Positions 15,907 to 25,455 of a DNA stretch of 64,000 nucleotides are shown one piece after another. Origin of the DNA: CAYRSS01 sp964426945 (GTDB taxonomy: Bacteria; Planctomycetota; Phycisphaerae; UBA1845). The stretch covers positions 21,295 through 85,294 of the forward strand of contig CAYRSS010000017.1 in assembly GCA_964426945.1 (NCBI GenBank). The letters run 5' to 3'. Within the stretch, counting starts at the first letter, position 1. Each line of letters opens with the position of its first letter. Position numbers and translations under genes: made by a program. The notes below the pieces were generated by a model, which worked only from the letters and a program-made list of their open reading frames with translations, did no database searches and had not been told where the DNA came from.

Positions 15907-18099
15907 ATGCAGACGATCCGACTTCGCATCGAGGGCATGACCTGCGGCGGGTGCGTGGCTCGCGTCGAGGAGGCGCTACGCAAGGTGGATGGCGTGAGCG
16001 ACGCCCGTGTGAACCTCGCCACGGAAATTGCCACAGTCGAGACTGACGACGGGGCTGCCCGCCGGCCTGCGCTGATCGAGGCAGTTCGCGCTGCGGGATA
16101 TGACGCGGAACCCACGCGCCCCGGTCGCGAGGCGGCGACTTCCGTCGAGCGCACGCAGGACGACCGCGTCCGGCAGCAGCGGCAGGCGATGGTCCACGCC
16201 GTCGGACTGGCCGTGCCGATCGTTGTGCTTGATTTCGCGCAGCACCTGCTGCATTCCGGCGCGCACGGCGGCGCGGTCTGGCCGCAGGTCATCCTGGCCA
16301 TCCTCACCCTGATTCTGCTCTGCTCAGCGGGCGGCGCGCCGATCCTCGTCGGCGGTCTCAAGGCGCTCGTCCACCGCTCGGCGAACATGGACCTCCTTGT
16401 CGCGCTGGCCGTTAGCGTCGCGTTTGTGGCGAGCGTGACCGGGCTGATCGTGCCGGGCCTCGGCGAGCCGCATTTTCACGCGGCGGCGATGATCCTCGCG
16501 TTCATCAATGTCGGTCGCTACTTGGAGGCGCGGGCCCGGCGGCGGGCGACCTCGGCCGTGGCGGCGCTGGCGCGGCGAATGCCGGCCACGGCCGAGCTTC
16601 TCACCGGCTCGTCCGTCGAAACCGTCCCGCTTGAGCGCGTTGCCAAAGGCGACCGCGTTCGTGTGGCGCAGGACGTGGTCATTCCCGTCGACGGCCGGAT
16701 CGTGGAGGGCGAGGGCGCGGTCGATGAAAGCTCGCTCACGGGCGAGGCGGTTCCGCGTGCCTGCGGCGTCGGGGACAGCGTTTCCGCGGGGACGCTGCTC
16801 CGCGAAGGCATGCTCACGGTCGAGGCGATTCGCGTTGGGGCAGCCTCGCGCATAGGGCGCATCATCCGCGCCGTGGAGGAGGCGCAATCCGGCCGCACCC
16901 AGTGGCAGCGAATCGCCGACCGCGTAGCGGGCGTGTTCGTCCCGATCGTATTGCTGGCAAGCCTGGGCACGCTGGCGGGCTGGGTGGCCCTGGATGGCGA
17001 TGTCGCCGCAGGAATCCGGGCGGCGGTGGCGGTGCTGGTGGTGGCTTGCCCCTGCGCGCTCGGCCTGGCAACGCCGACGGCGGTCGTCGTGGCGACATCG
17101 GTCGGCGCGCTGCGCGGTATTCTGGTGCGGGACGCCGCGGCGCTGGAGTCCGCCGCGGGCGTGGAGGTCATGTTCCTGGATAAGACGGGCACGCTGACCC
17201 GCGGGGAGGTCGCGGTGCGCGCGGTCGTTCCGCAGGAGGGCAGGAACGGGAGCAACCCGCCGGACGGGCCGGAGTTACTGCGCCTGGCCGCATCCGCGGA
17301 GCGATATTCACAGCACCCCTTCGCGGTGGCGATCCGCCGGCATGCGGAGTCACAGGGAATTCCGGTGGCCGAACCGGTGAACCCCACCAGCAGGCCGGGC
17401 CTGGGAGTCACCGCGGAGGTCGGGGGGCGCCGCGTCGTCGTGGGCGCGAGGTCGCTCCTGCCGGATGCGGAATGGACCGAATCGCGCAGCGATGGTCTCG
17501 CCGCGGCCTACGTGGCCGTAGACGATCAGCCGGCGGGCGTGATCGAACTGGAAGACACTTTGCGGGACGGCGCCGCGGAGGCCGTCAGGCGGCTGAAGTC
17601 GATGGGCATCTCGGTCCGTCTGCTCACGGGGGATCGCAAGGCGTCGGCGCAGCGCGTGGCCGAGTCCGCTGAGATCGAGCACGTCCTCGCGGAAGCCTCG
17701 CCCGAAGACAAGCGTGCCGAGGTCGAATCAGCGGCCGCATCGCGACGAGTCGCGTTCGCGGGCGACGGCGTCAATGACGGCCCGGCACTCGCCGCCGCCC
17801 ATGTCGGCATCAGCTTCTCATCGGGAAGCGACGTAGCAATCGGCGCGGCCGACATTACCCTACTGCGTGACGACCTCCTTCTGCTGCCGGCCGTGGTCGG
17901 ACTCGCGCGGCGCAGCGTACGCATCATCAAGCAAAACCTGTTCTGGGCGTTCGTGTACAACGCGGCCGCGCTGCCCCTTGCCGCCACGGGAAAGCTTTCG
18001 CCCGGCGTAGCGGCTGCGGCGATGATGATGTCGTCGATCAGCGTCGTGCTCAATTCGCTTCGACTCGGTCGAAAGGCGGCCGACGAACAGTCGGGCTGA
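15907..18099 (+). CDS. copA: Copper-exporting P1B ATPase, CopA1 type
   Basis: Pumps Cu(I) out of the cytoplasm. 730 aa. One HMA domain with GMTCGGC (C13, C16), then a helical pair, TGEAVP actuator (278-283), CPC (381-383) in ACPCALGLATP, D425 of DKTGTLT, and GDGVNDGPALAAAHVGIS. ATG 15907 is preceded by GGGAGGA. It differs in N-terminal sensor from the ATPase at 5346, so the genome keeps both a detoxifying-type and an oxidase-type pump. No CsoR or CueR regulator gene is beside it. Confidence 0.94.
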   Translation: MQTIRLRIEGMTCGGCVARVEEALRKVDGVSDARVNLATEIATVETDDGAARRPALIEAVRAAGYDAEPTRPGREAATSVERTQDDRVRQQRQAMVHAVGLAVPIVVLDFAQHLLHSGAHGGAVWPQVILAILTLILLCSAGGAPILVGGLKALVHRSANMDLLVALAVSVAFVASVTGLIVPGLGEPHFHAAAMILAFINVGRYLEARARRRATSAVAALARRMPATAELLTGSSVETVPLERVAKGDRVRVAQDVVIPVDGRIVEGEGAVDESSLTGEAVPRACGVGDSVSAGTLLREGMLTVEAIRVGAASRIGRIIRAVEEAQSGRTQWQRIADRVAGVFVPIVLLASLGTLAGWVALDGDVAAGIRAAVAVLVVACPCALGLATPTAVVVATSVGALRGILVRDAAALESAAGVEVMFLDKTGTLTRGEVAVRAVVPQEGRNGSNPPDGPELLRLAASAERYSQHPFAVAIRRHAESQGIPVAEPVNPTSRPGLGVTAEVGGRRVVVGARSLLPDAEWTESRSDGLAAAYVAVDDQPAGVIELEDTLRDGAAEAVRRLKSMGISVRLLTGDRKASAQRVAESAEIEHVLAEASPEDKRAEVESAAASRRVAFAGDGVNDGPALAAAHVGISFSSGSDVAIGAADITLLRDDLLLLPAVVGLARRSVRIIKQNLFWAFVYNAAALPLAATGKLSPGVAAAAMMMSSISVVLNSLRLGRKAADEQSG

Positions 18100-18123
18100 C
18101 ACGCTCCCCGAGATGGAAGCGGA

Positions 18124-18149
18124 CCCCGACCGCGCTGCCGCGGCCGGGG
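18124..18149 (+). terminator. GC-rich hairpin after copA
   Basis: CCCCGACCGCG (18124-18134) pairs CGCGGCCGGGG (18139-18149) with one A-C mismatch and a four-base loop. Only a short T run (GTGTTTC) follows about ten bases later. Confidence 0.5.
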
Positions 18150-18180
18150 CCCGCCGTGTTTCACTGCGTCGCCGATCGAA

Positions 18181-18264
18181 TCAGGAGGTCTGAATCAGGA
18201 AGTCGAGCAACCCGAAGTAGACGGCCATGACGATCGCGAAGAGCGTCGCGAGAGGTCCCAACAT
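18181..18264 (-). CDS. 27-aa single-helix membrane microprotein
   Basis: Predicted from a near-perfect Shine-Dalgarno (AGGAGG, eight bases before ATG 18264) and an almost entirely hydrophobic peptide, MLGPLATLFAIVMAVYFG then LLDFLIQTS. One acidic residue and no basic residues. It lies 49 bp downstream of another micro membrane ORF on the same strand and converges on copA. Single-helix peptides of this size are often subunits of membrane complexes (compare KdpF, CydX), but no family assignment is made. Confidence 0.55.
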   Translation of the reverse strand: MLGPLATLFAIVMAVYFGLLDFLIQTS

Positions 18265-18313
18265 GACGAATGCCTCCTTGCGTGCTGCGTGCCGGCTGAA
18301 ACCGGCGCCGCGG

Positions 18314-18403
18314 TTATGACGGGGTCGAGGACAGGACCGCGGTCCACGACAGCAGGAACAGCCCCCCGAACAGGAGGACCGCGCCGATGATCCGTTCAAA
18401 CAT
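18314..18403 (-). CDS. 29-aa single-helix membrane microprotein
   Basis: MFERIIGAVLLFGGLFLLSW followed by TAVLSSTPS: a short charged head, one helix of about 18 residues and a polar tail. AGGAC lies nine bases before the ATG. A perfect hairpin (18454-18469, GAGGGC-GACA-GCCCTC) sits about 50 bases upstream. Shares orientation and size with the ORF at 18181-18264, suggesting a two-peptide unit. Unknown function. Weaker ribosome site than its neighbour. Confidence 0.45.
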   Translation of the reverse strand: MFERIIGAVLLFGGLFLLSWTAVLSSTPS

Positions 18404-18595
18404 CTCGACCGTCCTTTCAACTCGCCGCCGTGATGTCGGCAGCGTCGCCGCCAGAGGGCGACAGCCCTCGAGGGGACGCACCGGCTGTCCGGCGACGTGG
18501 ATATGATCGGACGTCGGTAATCCCGCCATGAGCGAAATCACCCCGCCAGCACCCCGAATCTCGCTTTCCAGCATCGGGAAGGGGCTTGCGGCCCC

Positions 18596-21500
18596 CTACC
18601 GCCCTGCGTGGCACGCCGCCGGCAGGTAGGGCCGCTGATAGCCGAACTGAGCCTGGAAGGTCACGACGTCGCGCAGGTCGATATCGCCGTCGCCGTCGAG
18701 ATCAAGTCCGTCCGTACACTCCGGATCCGCCGGAACGGCCGGGCCCGAGCCTTCCAGGCAGGCGTGCAGCCACGCGTAGTCCGCCAAGCCCACCTCGCCG
18801 TCGCCGTCCAAATCGCCGGCGATGGGCGTGAGCGGCACGTAGAAGTCGAGCAACGCGTCCTCGTCGATGTCGTCGACGTCGCCGTCGAGTTCATAGTCGA
18901 ACACGACGCACTCACCGGGATACGGGCCGTTGTCCGGCCCCGTGTAGCAAGCGTCGAAGGCGTCGAGATCATCCTCGTCGATGTCGCCGTCGTCGTCCGC
19001 GTCGCCGAAGTGCGGGCTGACGGTATTGCAGGAACCAGGCGTACCGCCGTCGATCTTCGACGCGGCCCAGTTCACCGGATCGTCGCCGTACTCGTTGCCG
19101 AACACACGCTCGAGCGACGGGCCGCCGCCGAAGGGCTGCGCCGGCCAGGCGCCGCCGACGGCGTACCGCACCTGGTCCACGGCGAGGAACGTGACCGATC
19201 CGGGCGCTGCGCCGACCGCCTCTTCGAGGCGGATGCGCTCGCCGTCCAGGTCGAGCACCTCGCCATAGGGGCCGTAAATCGGCACCTCGGCGGGAATGGA
19301 GTACTTGGTACGGAATGATTCAGGGGTCATCCGCACGACGAGCGCGAAGCCGTACGCCGGCACGCTCGCGCCTGCGGGGAACTCGAAATCCCCAGTGGCG
19401 GCCTGGTTACTTACGCCATGCAGCGCCCAGCCTCGGGCGGCGGCCGCGTTATATAGCGAGACCGACGCTCCGCTGCGGTTGCGAAGCTCGACAAAAGGAT
19501 CGCCATCGCCCGCGGGCGCGTACATCAGTTCGTTGATGACGACCGGGCTGATGCGCGGCGGCGCGTTGACTGCGCCCGCGCCCGTGCGGAACTCGGCCAC
19601 GGTGGCCGGATTGCTCACGCCAAAGGTGTGATGATCGAGCAGCGTGATGTGCGGCCCCTGGCTGGTCACGTGGCGGCCGATCGAGTCGCCCTCGCTGGTC
19701 GCGCCGAAGGCCAGCTCGACGATGTAGCCGGTCAGGTTGCCGCCGGCATCGGCCGAGGACAGGTACGCCGCCTCGCCGCCCGAACTCAGCGCGAAGCTCG
19801 TGGCCCCGGCGTTGAACTGGAACTCGTAGAACACCACAAAACCGCCCGGCGCGATCATCGTGCCGTTGGGAATGCGGTACTTCTTCAGCCCGGCCACGTT
19901 GGCGCGGTTGTCGCTGAGGTACCAGCCGCCGACGTTGACGGCTGAGGCGGTCGGGTTGTGCAGCTCGATGGCGTCCTCCAGCGGCGCGGCGGAGTTGGCC
20001 AGGATCTCGTTGAGGACGATGCCGCCAACCAGCGGCGCGGGGTCAGCGGCGCCGGGCGAGCCGTTGGTGTCGCGGCTGGCGCGCCAGCTGTTGCCGTCCG
20101 TGGGATCGGCCTGCGCGTTCTCGTAGACCAGCGACCAGCCGAAGCCGTCCGCGGCAACGGGCCAGAATCCTTCGTCGTCGAAGCCGACCTGGAAGATCGT
20201 GGTGCCCAGTGCGTCGATGAGCAGCAGTTCCTCGCCGCCGTTGGAGAGGTTGCCGTCAAACGGGCCGACCGCAGTGACGCCCGGGTAGCGCGTGGCGAAA
20301 GCCGACGGAACGCCCGCGACCACGGTGTAGCCGCCCGCAGTTACAAATGTGCCCTGTGCGAAGGTATACGCCACGCCGCCGGCGATGGAGAGCCCAGACA
20401 GCTCGATGACGTGATCAGTCGTGTTGTGCAGCTCGATGAACTCGTAGTCCGTGCCGCCGGTCGGGTTGTACATGATCTCGCTGATGACCAGATCGCCCGG
20501 GGGCAGCACGACGACGAACTGGGCCTCGGCCAAGGCGCTCCACGACGAACCGTTGCGCACGCGGGCCTTGATGAGCCGCGAACCGGTCAGCACCAACGGG
20601 CCGGTGTAGGGCTGCGCCGAGGCAGCGATTTCGCCCGTGCCATACACGCGCGGATCGGTGCCGTCGAGCGTGTAATAGATCGTGCCGCTGCCGCCGGCAG
20701 GAAGGCTGAGGGTCACGCCGAAACCCTGCGCGACCTCGCCGCCATGCTGGTTGTAGACGGGAGCCCCCGTCGCGGGGTAGAGCCCCGCCTGGCGGAACTG
20801 GTTCAGCACGATGGCTGAACGCTGCGGGAAGTACGAGTCGAGGAGGCGGTTGAGCTCAGCCATCCATTCGACGCTGCGTCGGTAGGGATTGTTGGGGCGC
20901 CGGTTGTCGCCCCAGCGGGCCGACTCGCAGGCGATGGCGAAATCGATCTCGGCGATCCGCTCCATGTAGAGCGCGGCGGGCTGGTTGTTTTCCGGATGAT
21001 CGGGGTCGTACTCTGGCTGAGCCTCGTTCACGTACAGCACGCCGCCGGGCGAGAAATGGCGGTGAGCGCGGTCGGCGAAGAGCAGGTTAAACTCGGCGTT
21101 GGCCCGCAGCGCAGCGAAAATCTCACCGGGCGTGTCGCTGACGTCGTGGATCGAGGTGATCCAGTTCGTGTTGACGCTCTGCAGCCCGTTTTCCGCGTCC
21201 CAGTTGACGATGCGCCACTTGGCGCCGGGCTCACGGGCGCGGATGGCGTACCAGTTGTGATGCGGCCAGTCGAGATTGCCCACGTAGAAGTTGAGCAGCA
21301 TGTAGTCGATGAACGGGACCATGTCGAGCATGTCCGCGACCTGCTCATACGCGGCGTTGCTCGCGAGTCCGCCGCGGACGATCGTCATCATCTGGTTCCA
21401 CGCGACGGCGTCGCCGTGGACGACCTCGGAGCCCTGGTGCTTGAGCACGTCGTAGTCGTCTGGCGCACCGCCGAAGTGCTCGGCGGCGAAGTCCTCGGTC

Positions 21501-22969
21501 GGCTTCTCGTGGACGTTGTACAGCCCCCAGTAGATGCCGTTCAGGTACAGGTGGCAGAAGCGCGAGTGGGTCGACACATGGCCCATCGCGAGCTGGAGGT
21601 CCGCCGTGTACGCGTCGCGAACGTACTGCGCCACGACCTGGTGGTTAACGCTCTGGTGAAGCCAGGTGAGGTCGATGTGTGCGTCGAGCGTCAGCACGCG
21701 GAACTCGTCCACGGGCGAGCCGGGAAAGAAGTCATAGCTCAGCCCTGTGGGCCCGAAATCGCCGCTGAACTCCAGATCAAAGGACAGCTTGGCGGTCTTC
21801 CACTGGTCGACGCTGCTGCCGCCCTGAATCTCGATACCGCAATCCTGCTGAAAGCCCGGGCTGCCGTCGGGGAGGATCAGTTCGACCGATGCCGCCTTCT
21901 CCCACGCCGTGCCGGACTGGCTGGGGTTCATGTAGATGCCCGTGGCCGGCGACCATAGCGAGTTGTGGTCGGTCACGATCGAGACCGTAGGGATGTCGGT
22001 CAGCCCGCCGAGGACGTATGGCCGCGTGAAGAAGTTGTTGACCAGGAACAAGTCCATGCCGTAGTCGGCCCCGCGCAGGTTCGGCCACACCGTCCCCCAC
22101 TGCGAGGGCATGCCCGCCAGCGTGTTCGCCTGGTTGAGCACGTCGAGCGGGAAGATGTAGCTGCGCGTCGCTGCATCGGACGACAGGTATCCGCTGCGGA
22201 AGGCGGCTGCGCGGAGCACGACGGCGCCGCGATCAGCCTGCGGATCAATCATGAAGGGGCCGGCGTACACCACGCCCGTTGTCGCCGTCGGCGGCGAGCC
22301 GTTGAGCGTGTAGCGGATCTCGACGAGCGGATCGTCGTGCGTCAGCTCGAGTTCGAACGGTGCATCGAAGAAGCCGTGGCTCACGCTCACCACGGGCGGA
22401 TAGAGAAAGCCGTCGTAGACCGTGGCCGTGTCGTTGGCGGCTCCCGGCGTCGGCGGAACGAGGTACGACAGTACGCCACCCGGACCGCGCCCCCAGGCGA
22501 TGTCAGGGCGCTGATTCGGAAACCCGGGTGCGAACTCGCTGATGGCCACGCGCGGCTCGCTGTTGTCGTAGAGGCCGCAGTACTCGCCGTCGGCCGTCAG
22601 CTTGAAGTTAAGGTGCAGGTTGCTGCCGTCGGTCGGGGCGCGGTTCTTGTCCGACGCGAAGACGACGAGGTAACCACCGGGCGCGATGGACACATCGGGG
22701 AACACCCACTTATCCGGCACGGCCGCGTCGTCCGTGATCGACCATCCGCTGAGGGCGACCGCGCCGGGCCCCGGGTTGTAGAGCTCGATCCAGTCAGACC
22801 GATCACCGTCCTCGTCCTGAAGACCTTCCTGGTTCGAGGCGAGAATCTCGTTGATAACCGGCTGAGCGGCAGCCCGCGAAGCGGGCGCCAGAATCGCCGC
22901 GGCGAGCATCATCGCGATCGCGCCGCGCAGGCAGAACCCCATCCTTGCAGTGAAACCGTGCACGAGCAT
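18596..22969 (-). CDS. Secreted CotH-kinase-like / lamin-tail-domain protein with dockerin-like C-terminus
   Basis: About 1457 aa. Start uncertain: ATG 22981, ATG 22969 or GTG 22963, the last with AAGGGGG well spaced. A signal peptide ends near ASRAAA. Domains in order: lamin-tail (VINEILASNQEG), a chitobiase-C-like domain (FELELTHDD...IRYTLNGSPP), CotH (GIEIQGGSS, LYNVHEKPTEDF, WRIVNWDAENGL), a second chitobiase-C-like domain (TIYYTLDGTDP), and three further lamin-tail domains (VISEIMYNP, VLNEILANS, VINELMYAP). The end holds calcium-type repeats (DADDDGDIDEDD, GDLDGDGEVGLADY, DLDGDGDIDLRD). CotH proteins are secreted or coat atypical kinases; activity here is inferred. A small hairpin at 18580-18595 follows the stop. 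Confidence 0.85.
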   Translation of the reverse strand: MLVHGFTARMGFCLRGAIAMMLAAAILAPASRAAAQPVINEILASNQEGLQDEDGDRSDWIELYNPGPGAVALSGWSITDDAAVPDKWVFPDVSIAPGGYLVVFASDKNRAPTDGSNLHLNFKLTADGEYCGLYDNSEPRVAISEFAPGFPNQRPDIAWGRGPGGVLSYLVPPTPGAANDTATVYDGFLYPPVVSVSHGFFDAPFELELTHDDPLVEIRYTLNGSPPTATTGVVYAGPFMIDPQADRGAVVLRAAAFRSGYLSSDAATRSYIFPLDVLNQANTLAGMPSQWGTVWPNLRGADYGMDLFLVNNFFTRPYVLGGLTDIPTVSIVTDHNSLWSPATGIYMNPSQSGTAWEKAASVELILPDGSPGFQQDCGIEIQGGSSVDQWKTAKLSFDLEFSGDFGPTGLSYDFFPGSPVDEFRVLTLDAHIDLTWLHQSVNHQVVAQYVRDAYTADLQLAMGHVSTHSRFCHLYLNGIYWGLYNVHEKPTEDFAAEHFGGAPDDYDVLKHQGSEVVHGDAVAWNQMMTIVRGGLASNAAYEQVADMLDMVPFIDYMLLNFYVGNLDWPHHNWYAIRAREPGAKWRIVNWDAENGLQSVNTNWITSIHDVSDTPGEIFAALRANAEFNLLFADRAHRHFSPGGVLYVNEAQPEYDPDHPENNQPAALYMERIAEIDFAIACESARWGDNRRPNNPYRRSVEWMAELNRLLDSYFPQRSAIVLNQFRQAGLYPATGAPVYNQHGGEVAQGFGVTLSLPAGGSGTIYYTLDGTDPRVYGTGEIAASAQPYTGPLVLTGSRLIKARVRNGSSWSALAEAQFVVVLPPGDLVISEIMYNPTGGTDYEFIELHNTTDHVIELSGLSIAGGVAYTFAQGTFVTAGGYTVVAGVPSAFATRYPGVTAVGPFDGNLSNGGEELLLIDALGTTIFQVGFDDEGFWPVAADGFGWSLVYENAQADPTDGNSWRASRDTNGSPGAADPAPLVGGIVLNEILANSAAPLEDAIELHNPTASAVNVGGWYLSDNRANVAGLKKYRIPNGTMIAPGGFVVFYEFQFNAGATSFALSSGGEAAYLSSADAGGNLTGYIVELAFGATSEGDSIGRHVTSQGPHITLLDHHTFGVSNPATVAEFRTGAGAVNAPPRISPVVINELMYAPAGDGDPFVELRNRSGASVSLYNAAAARGWALHGVSNQAATGDFEFPAGASVPAYGFALVVRMTPESFRTKYSIPAEVPIYGPYGEVLDLDGERIRLEEAVGAAPGSVTFLAVDQVRYAVGGAWPAQPFGGGPSLERVFGNEYGDDPVNWAASKIDGGTPGSCNTVSPHFGDADDDGDIDEDDLDAFDACYTGPDNGPYPGECVVFDYELDGDVDDIDEDALLDFYVPLTPIAGDLDGDGEVGLADYAWLHACLEGSGPAVPADPECTDGLDLDGDGDIDLRDVVTFQAQFGYQRPYLPAACHAGR

Positions 22970-23035
22970 CCCCCTTTGCATCCCGGGGCCCGGCGATCCG
23001 CCGGCCCCTTCCACCCGTTCCTGCGAACCCGGCAG

Positions 23036-25138
23036 CTAGCGTGATCCCCCGGCGGCTCCGCCTGGCGAATCCGCGCGGACGCTCCCCGGCGCCGCGGGCT
23101 GTGTCACCGCTGCCGGAGGATAGCGATAGACCTTCTCAACGTCCCCGAAGGTCGGATTGTCGATGTCCCGCTTGTAGTCCCAGACGATCTGCTGGACCTC
23201 GAAGTACTCGACCTTGCGGCCGTCGCGGGCCAGCGCGTTGGCCCGGGCCAGGCAGGCGTCGAAGAACTTCTCCGGCACGCCCTCACGCCCCATCATGGCC
23301 ATGTCGATCATCGCGCGATAGCGGCCGTCGGCGGTGGCGCCGATCCAACGGTCGAACCGGGCCTCCTCGACGGAGCCGTCGCTGTAATGGGCGAGCGGCT
23401 TGCGGTACAGCAGCACGCCCTTGGTGTTCACCGTGTGGTACATCTGCATGGCGGTCAGCGGGAAACGCTCAACGCGGAACAGCCAGCAGGTCGCCATGAC
23501 ACCGGCGATTGCGAAACAGATCGGCAGCGCGAACCTCGGCCGGCGCAGCAGCGCCGCCGTATCCGCCGGGGTGATCACGTCCGGCCGGCAGGACTCGTCG
23601 CAAACCAGCAGCCGACGACGGGCGGCGACCCAGCCGTACACGCTGCGGCCCACCGCGGCCACACCGGGGAAGTACATGATCGGCACCAGCGGCCAGAACA
23701 GCGGCACCGACGGCATCATGCGCCGGTAGCCATCGAAGCCCGCGAACGCCCGGCGGCCGTACACGAAGAACATTTCGTGCTCCAGCGCCTCGAGCGTGAT
23801 TCCCGTTCCGTGGGCGGCGTTGAACGCGGCCAGGTCTGCGGTGCGGAAGTCGACAAACCGCATCCGCTCGAAGAGATCCATCCCGCGGAGGATCGCAACG
23901 GTCCGCTGACAGAGCGGGCAGAAGCCGTCGTAAAGCACCTCGATGATGCCGCGCGAAGCAGCCAGCCGGCGGCCATACCACTTTCGGATTCTCCGCCAGT
24001 CGTAGAAGATCGCCTGCAGCGGAATGAGGTCGAAGAACAGGATGTTCTGGAAGAACAGGATGCCGATGTGCATCATCGCCGTCACGGCGGGGAAGATCAG
24101 CCGGGCCCAGCGGGAGACCAGCACGAGCACGTAACCCGCCTCACCGACCAGTGCCGAAATCCCGAGCATAGCGAAGAAGATGTTCGGCAGATGCCGCAGA
24201 TGCAGCGACCACTCGAAGTCGAAGTGCATCGGGTTCAGCGAGTCGTAGTAGAGGAAGTGGCGAAGGTTGTCCCCCTGCCACCACATCAGCCCGCCGAGCT
24301 TCAGCTTGCTCAGCCCCGCCGCCGTGTAGGCCAGCGCGACCAGCATCCAGATCACGTAGCGGCACAGCCCGTAAAGCGGCCGCTCCAAGTCGGCATCGAC
24401 CACGCGCCGGCCGCGGGCGATGCGGAGCACGCGGTCCATCGACCAGCCGTCACCGCAGGGCATGAAGGACAGCGCAATGCCCAGGTACAGCGGGATGAGC
24501 CCGGTGTGGTAGAACCAGGAATACTGGCGGAACATGCCCGCGATCAGGAGGTAGCAGATCGTGGCAAGCGGCACCGTGAGCCGGGTCCAGAGCCCCAGCA
24601 TCGCCAGACCCATCAGCCCGATCGACACGTACTTGAAGGCGAGCAGCCCTGTGTAGCTGCTGTGCAGCGCATCGAACGGCGGAAAAGCGTCGCGGAGCCA
24701 GTGGATCAGCACCATGGTATGCGCGGTGTGGGCGCGCATCTCGCCGGGCAGAAACGCCAGGCTCGCGACGTCCTCCCACACCGTGCTGATGATCATGATC
24801 GCGAAGACGAGCACGCGGATCGCGCCGATGGACCCGGCCGTCGTCTCGCCGATGAGCCGGTGGTACGCCCGCGCGGGAATCTGGAGCAGCCCCCACGCCG
24901 CGACCATCGCGCCACACGTCAGCCAGAACACCTGCTGCCATTCACGGAGGTACTTCGTGACCGGGTTGAGGTGCCGACCCGGGATCAGGCGGTTGAAGAA
25001 GGGGTGGCTCTGCTCGTGGTAGGCCGCATCGATGATCGGGGGGACCACGAGCTGGGCGAACAGCGCCCACGCCCCCAGGCAGACCACCAGCCCGCCCAGC
25101 GTCCACCAAAGCCAGCGTCTGCCCGAACCCGACCCCAT
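23036..25138 (-). CDS. HTTM (vitamin K-dependent carboxylase-like) membrane protein with DCC/DUF393 domain
   Basis: About 700 aa from ATG 25138, chosen for the GGAGGGG just upstream; the longer frame is Arg/Pro-rich. Many membrane helices with HTTM-family sequence (WRDxVxxLAFLPGEMRAHTAHT-like region, PLYLGIALSFMPCGDGWSMDR). Then a DCC domain begins with VLYDGFCPLCQRTVAIL, the YDGxCxxC redox-like motif. A soluble C-terminal region of about 130 residues follows. Fusion of HTTM and DUF393 is known in planctomycetes; the substrate is unknown. It lies upstream of the CotH gene on the same strand with 66 bp between and a shared promoter upstream. Confidence 0.8.
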   Translation of the reverse strand: MGSGSGRRWLWWTLGGLVVCLGAWALFAQLVVPPIIDAAYHEQSHPFFNRLIPGRHLNPVTKYLREWQQVFWLTCGAMVAAWGLLQIPARAYHRLIGETTAGSIGAIRVLVFAIMIISTVWEDVASLAFLPGEMRAHTAHTMVLIHWLRDAFPPFDALHSSYTGLLAFKYVSIGLMGLAMLGLWTRLTVPLATICYLLIAGMFRQYSWFYHTGLIPLYLGIALSFMPCGDGWSMDRVLRIARGRRVVDADLERPLYGLCRYVIWMLVALAYTAAGLSKLKLGGLMWWQGDNLRHFLYYDSLNPMHFDFEWSLHLRHLPNIFFAMLGISALVGEAGYVLVLVSRWARLIFPAVTAMMHIGILFFQNILFFDLIPLQAIFYDWRRIRKWYGRRLAASRGIIEVLYDGFCPLCQRTVAILRGMDLFERMRFVDFRTADLAAFNAAHGTGITLEALEHEMFFVYGRRAFAGFDGYRRMMPSVPLFWPLVPIMYFPGVAAVGRSVYGWVAARRRLLVCDESCRPDVITPADTAALLRRPRFALPICFAIAGVMATCWLFRVERFPLTAMQMYHTVNTKGVLLYRKPLAHYSDGSVEEARFDRWIGATADGRYRAMIDMAMMGREGVPEKFFDACLARANALARDGRKVEYFEVQQIVWDYKRDIDNPTFGDVEKVYRYPPAAVTQPAAPGSVRADSPGGAAGGSR

Positions 25139-25226
25139 GGAGCCCCTCCACCGACGTGTTGATGCAGGCGGGCCGGGCGGCGCTCGACGCGCGCACGGCC
25201 GACGAATGATCCTGCGGGGACACGAT

Positions 25227-25255
25227 ATTCTAACCACGCCGATCGCATTACCCAA
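25227..25255 (-). promoter_or_regulatory. Putative promoter for the HTTM-CotH unit
   Basis: Minus strand TTGGGT (25255-25250), 17-base spacer, TAGAAT (25232-25227). Confidence 0.4.
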
Positions 25256-25369
25256 ACGTCCGGAAAGACCCTGCCCCCCCGGCTCACCGAACCTTAACAA
25301 GCCGCCGGCGGCCGTTTCGACCGGTTTTCGGGCGTTGGGAGGGCCTCGGCCCCCCTCCGCCTGCTGACG

Positions 25370-25397
25370 TTGCCGCGGGAAGCCGCCGACCTACAAT
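25370..25397 (+). promoter_or_regulatory. Putative promoter of the polysaccharide operon
   Basis: TTGCCG (25370-25375), 16-base spacer, TACAAT (25392-25397). It overlaps the ATG at 25396, so that ATG cannot be the translation start of the methyltransferase. Confidence 0.5.
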
Positions 25398-25455
25398 GGA
25401 CCGCTTCCCGTGCCGCCCGGGCGGCACTGGTCGACCGCACGCAGGGGATCCGCCT

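Noticed and set aside
25396..25455. Upstream ATG start for the methyltransferase
   Set aside because: It overlaps the predicted -10 box, and the extra residues are unconserved Pro/Gly/Arg.
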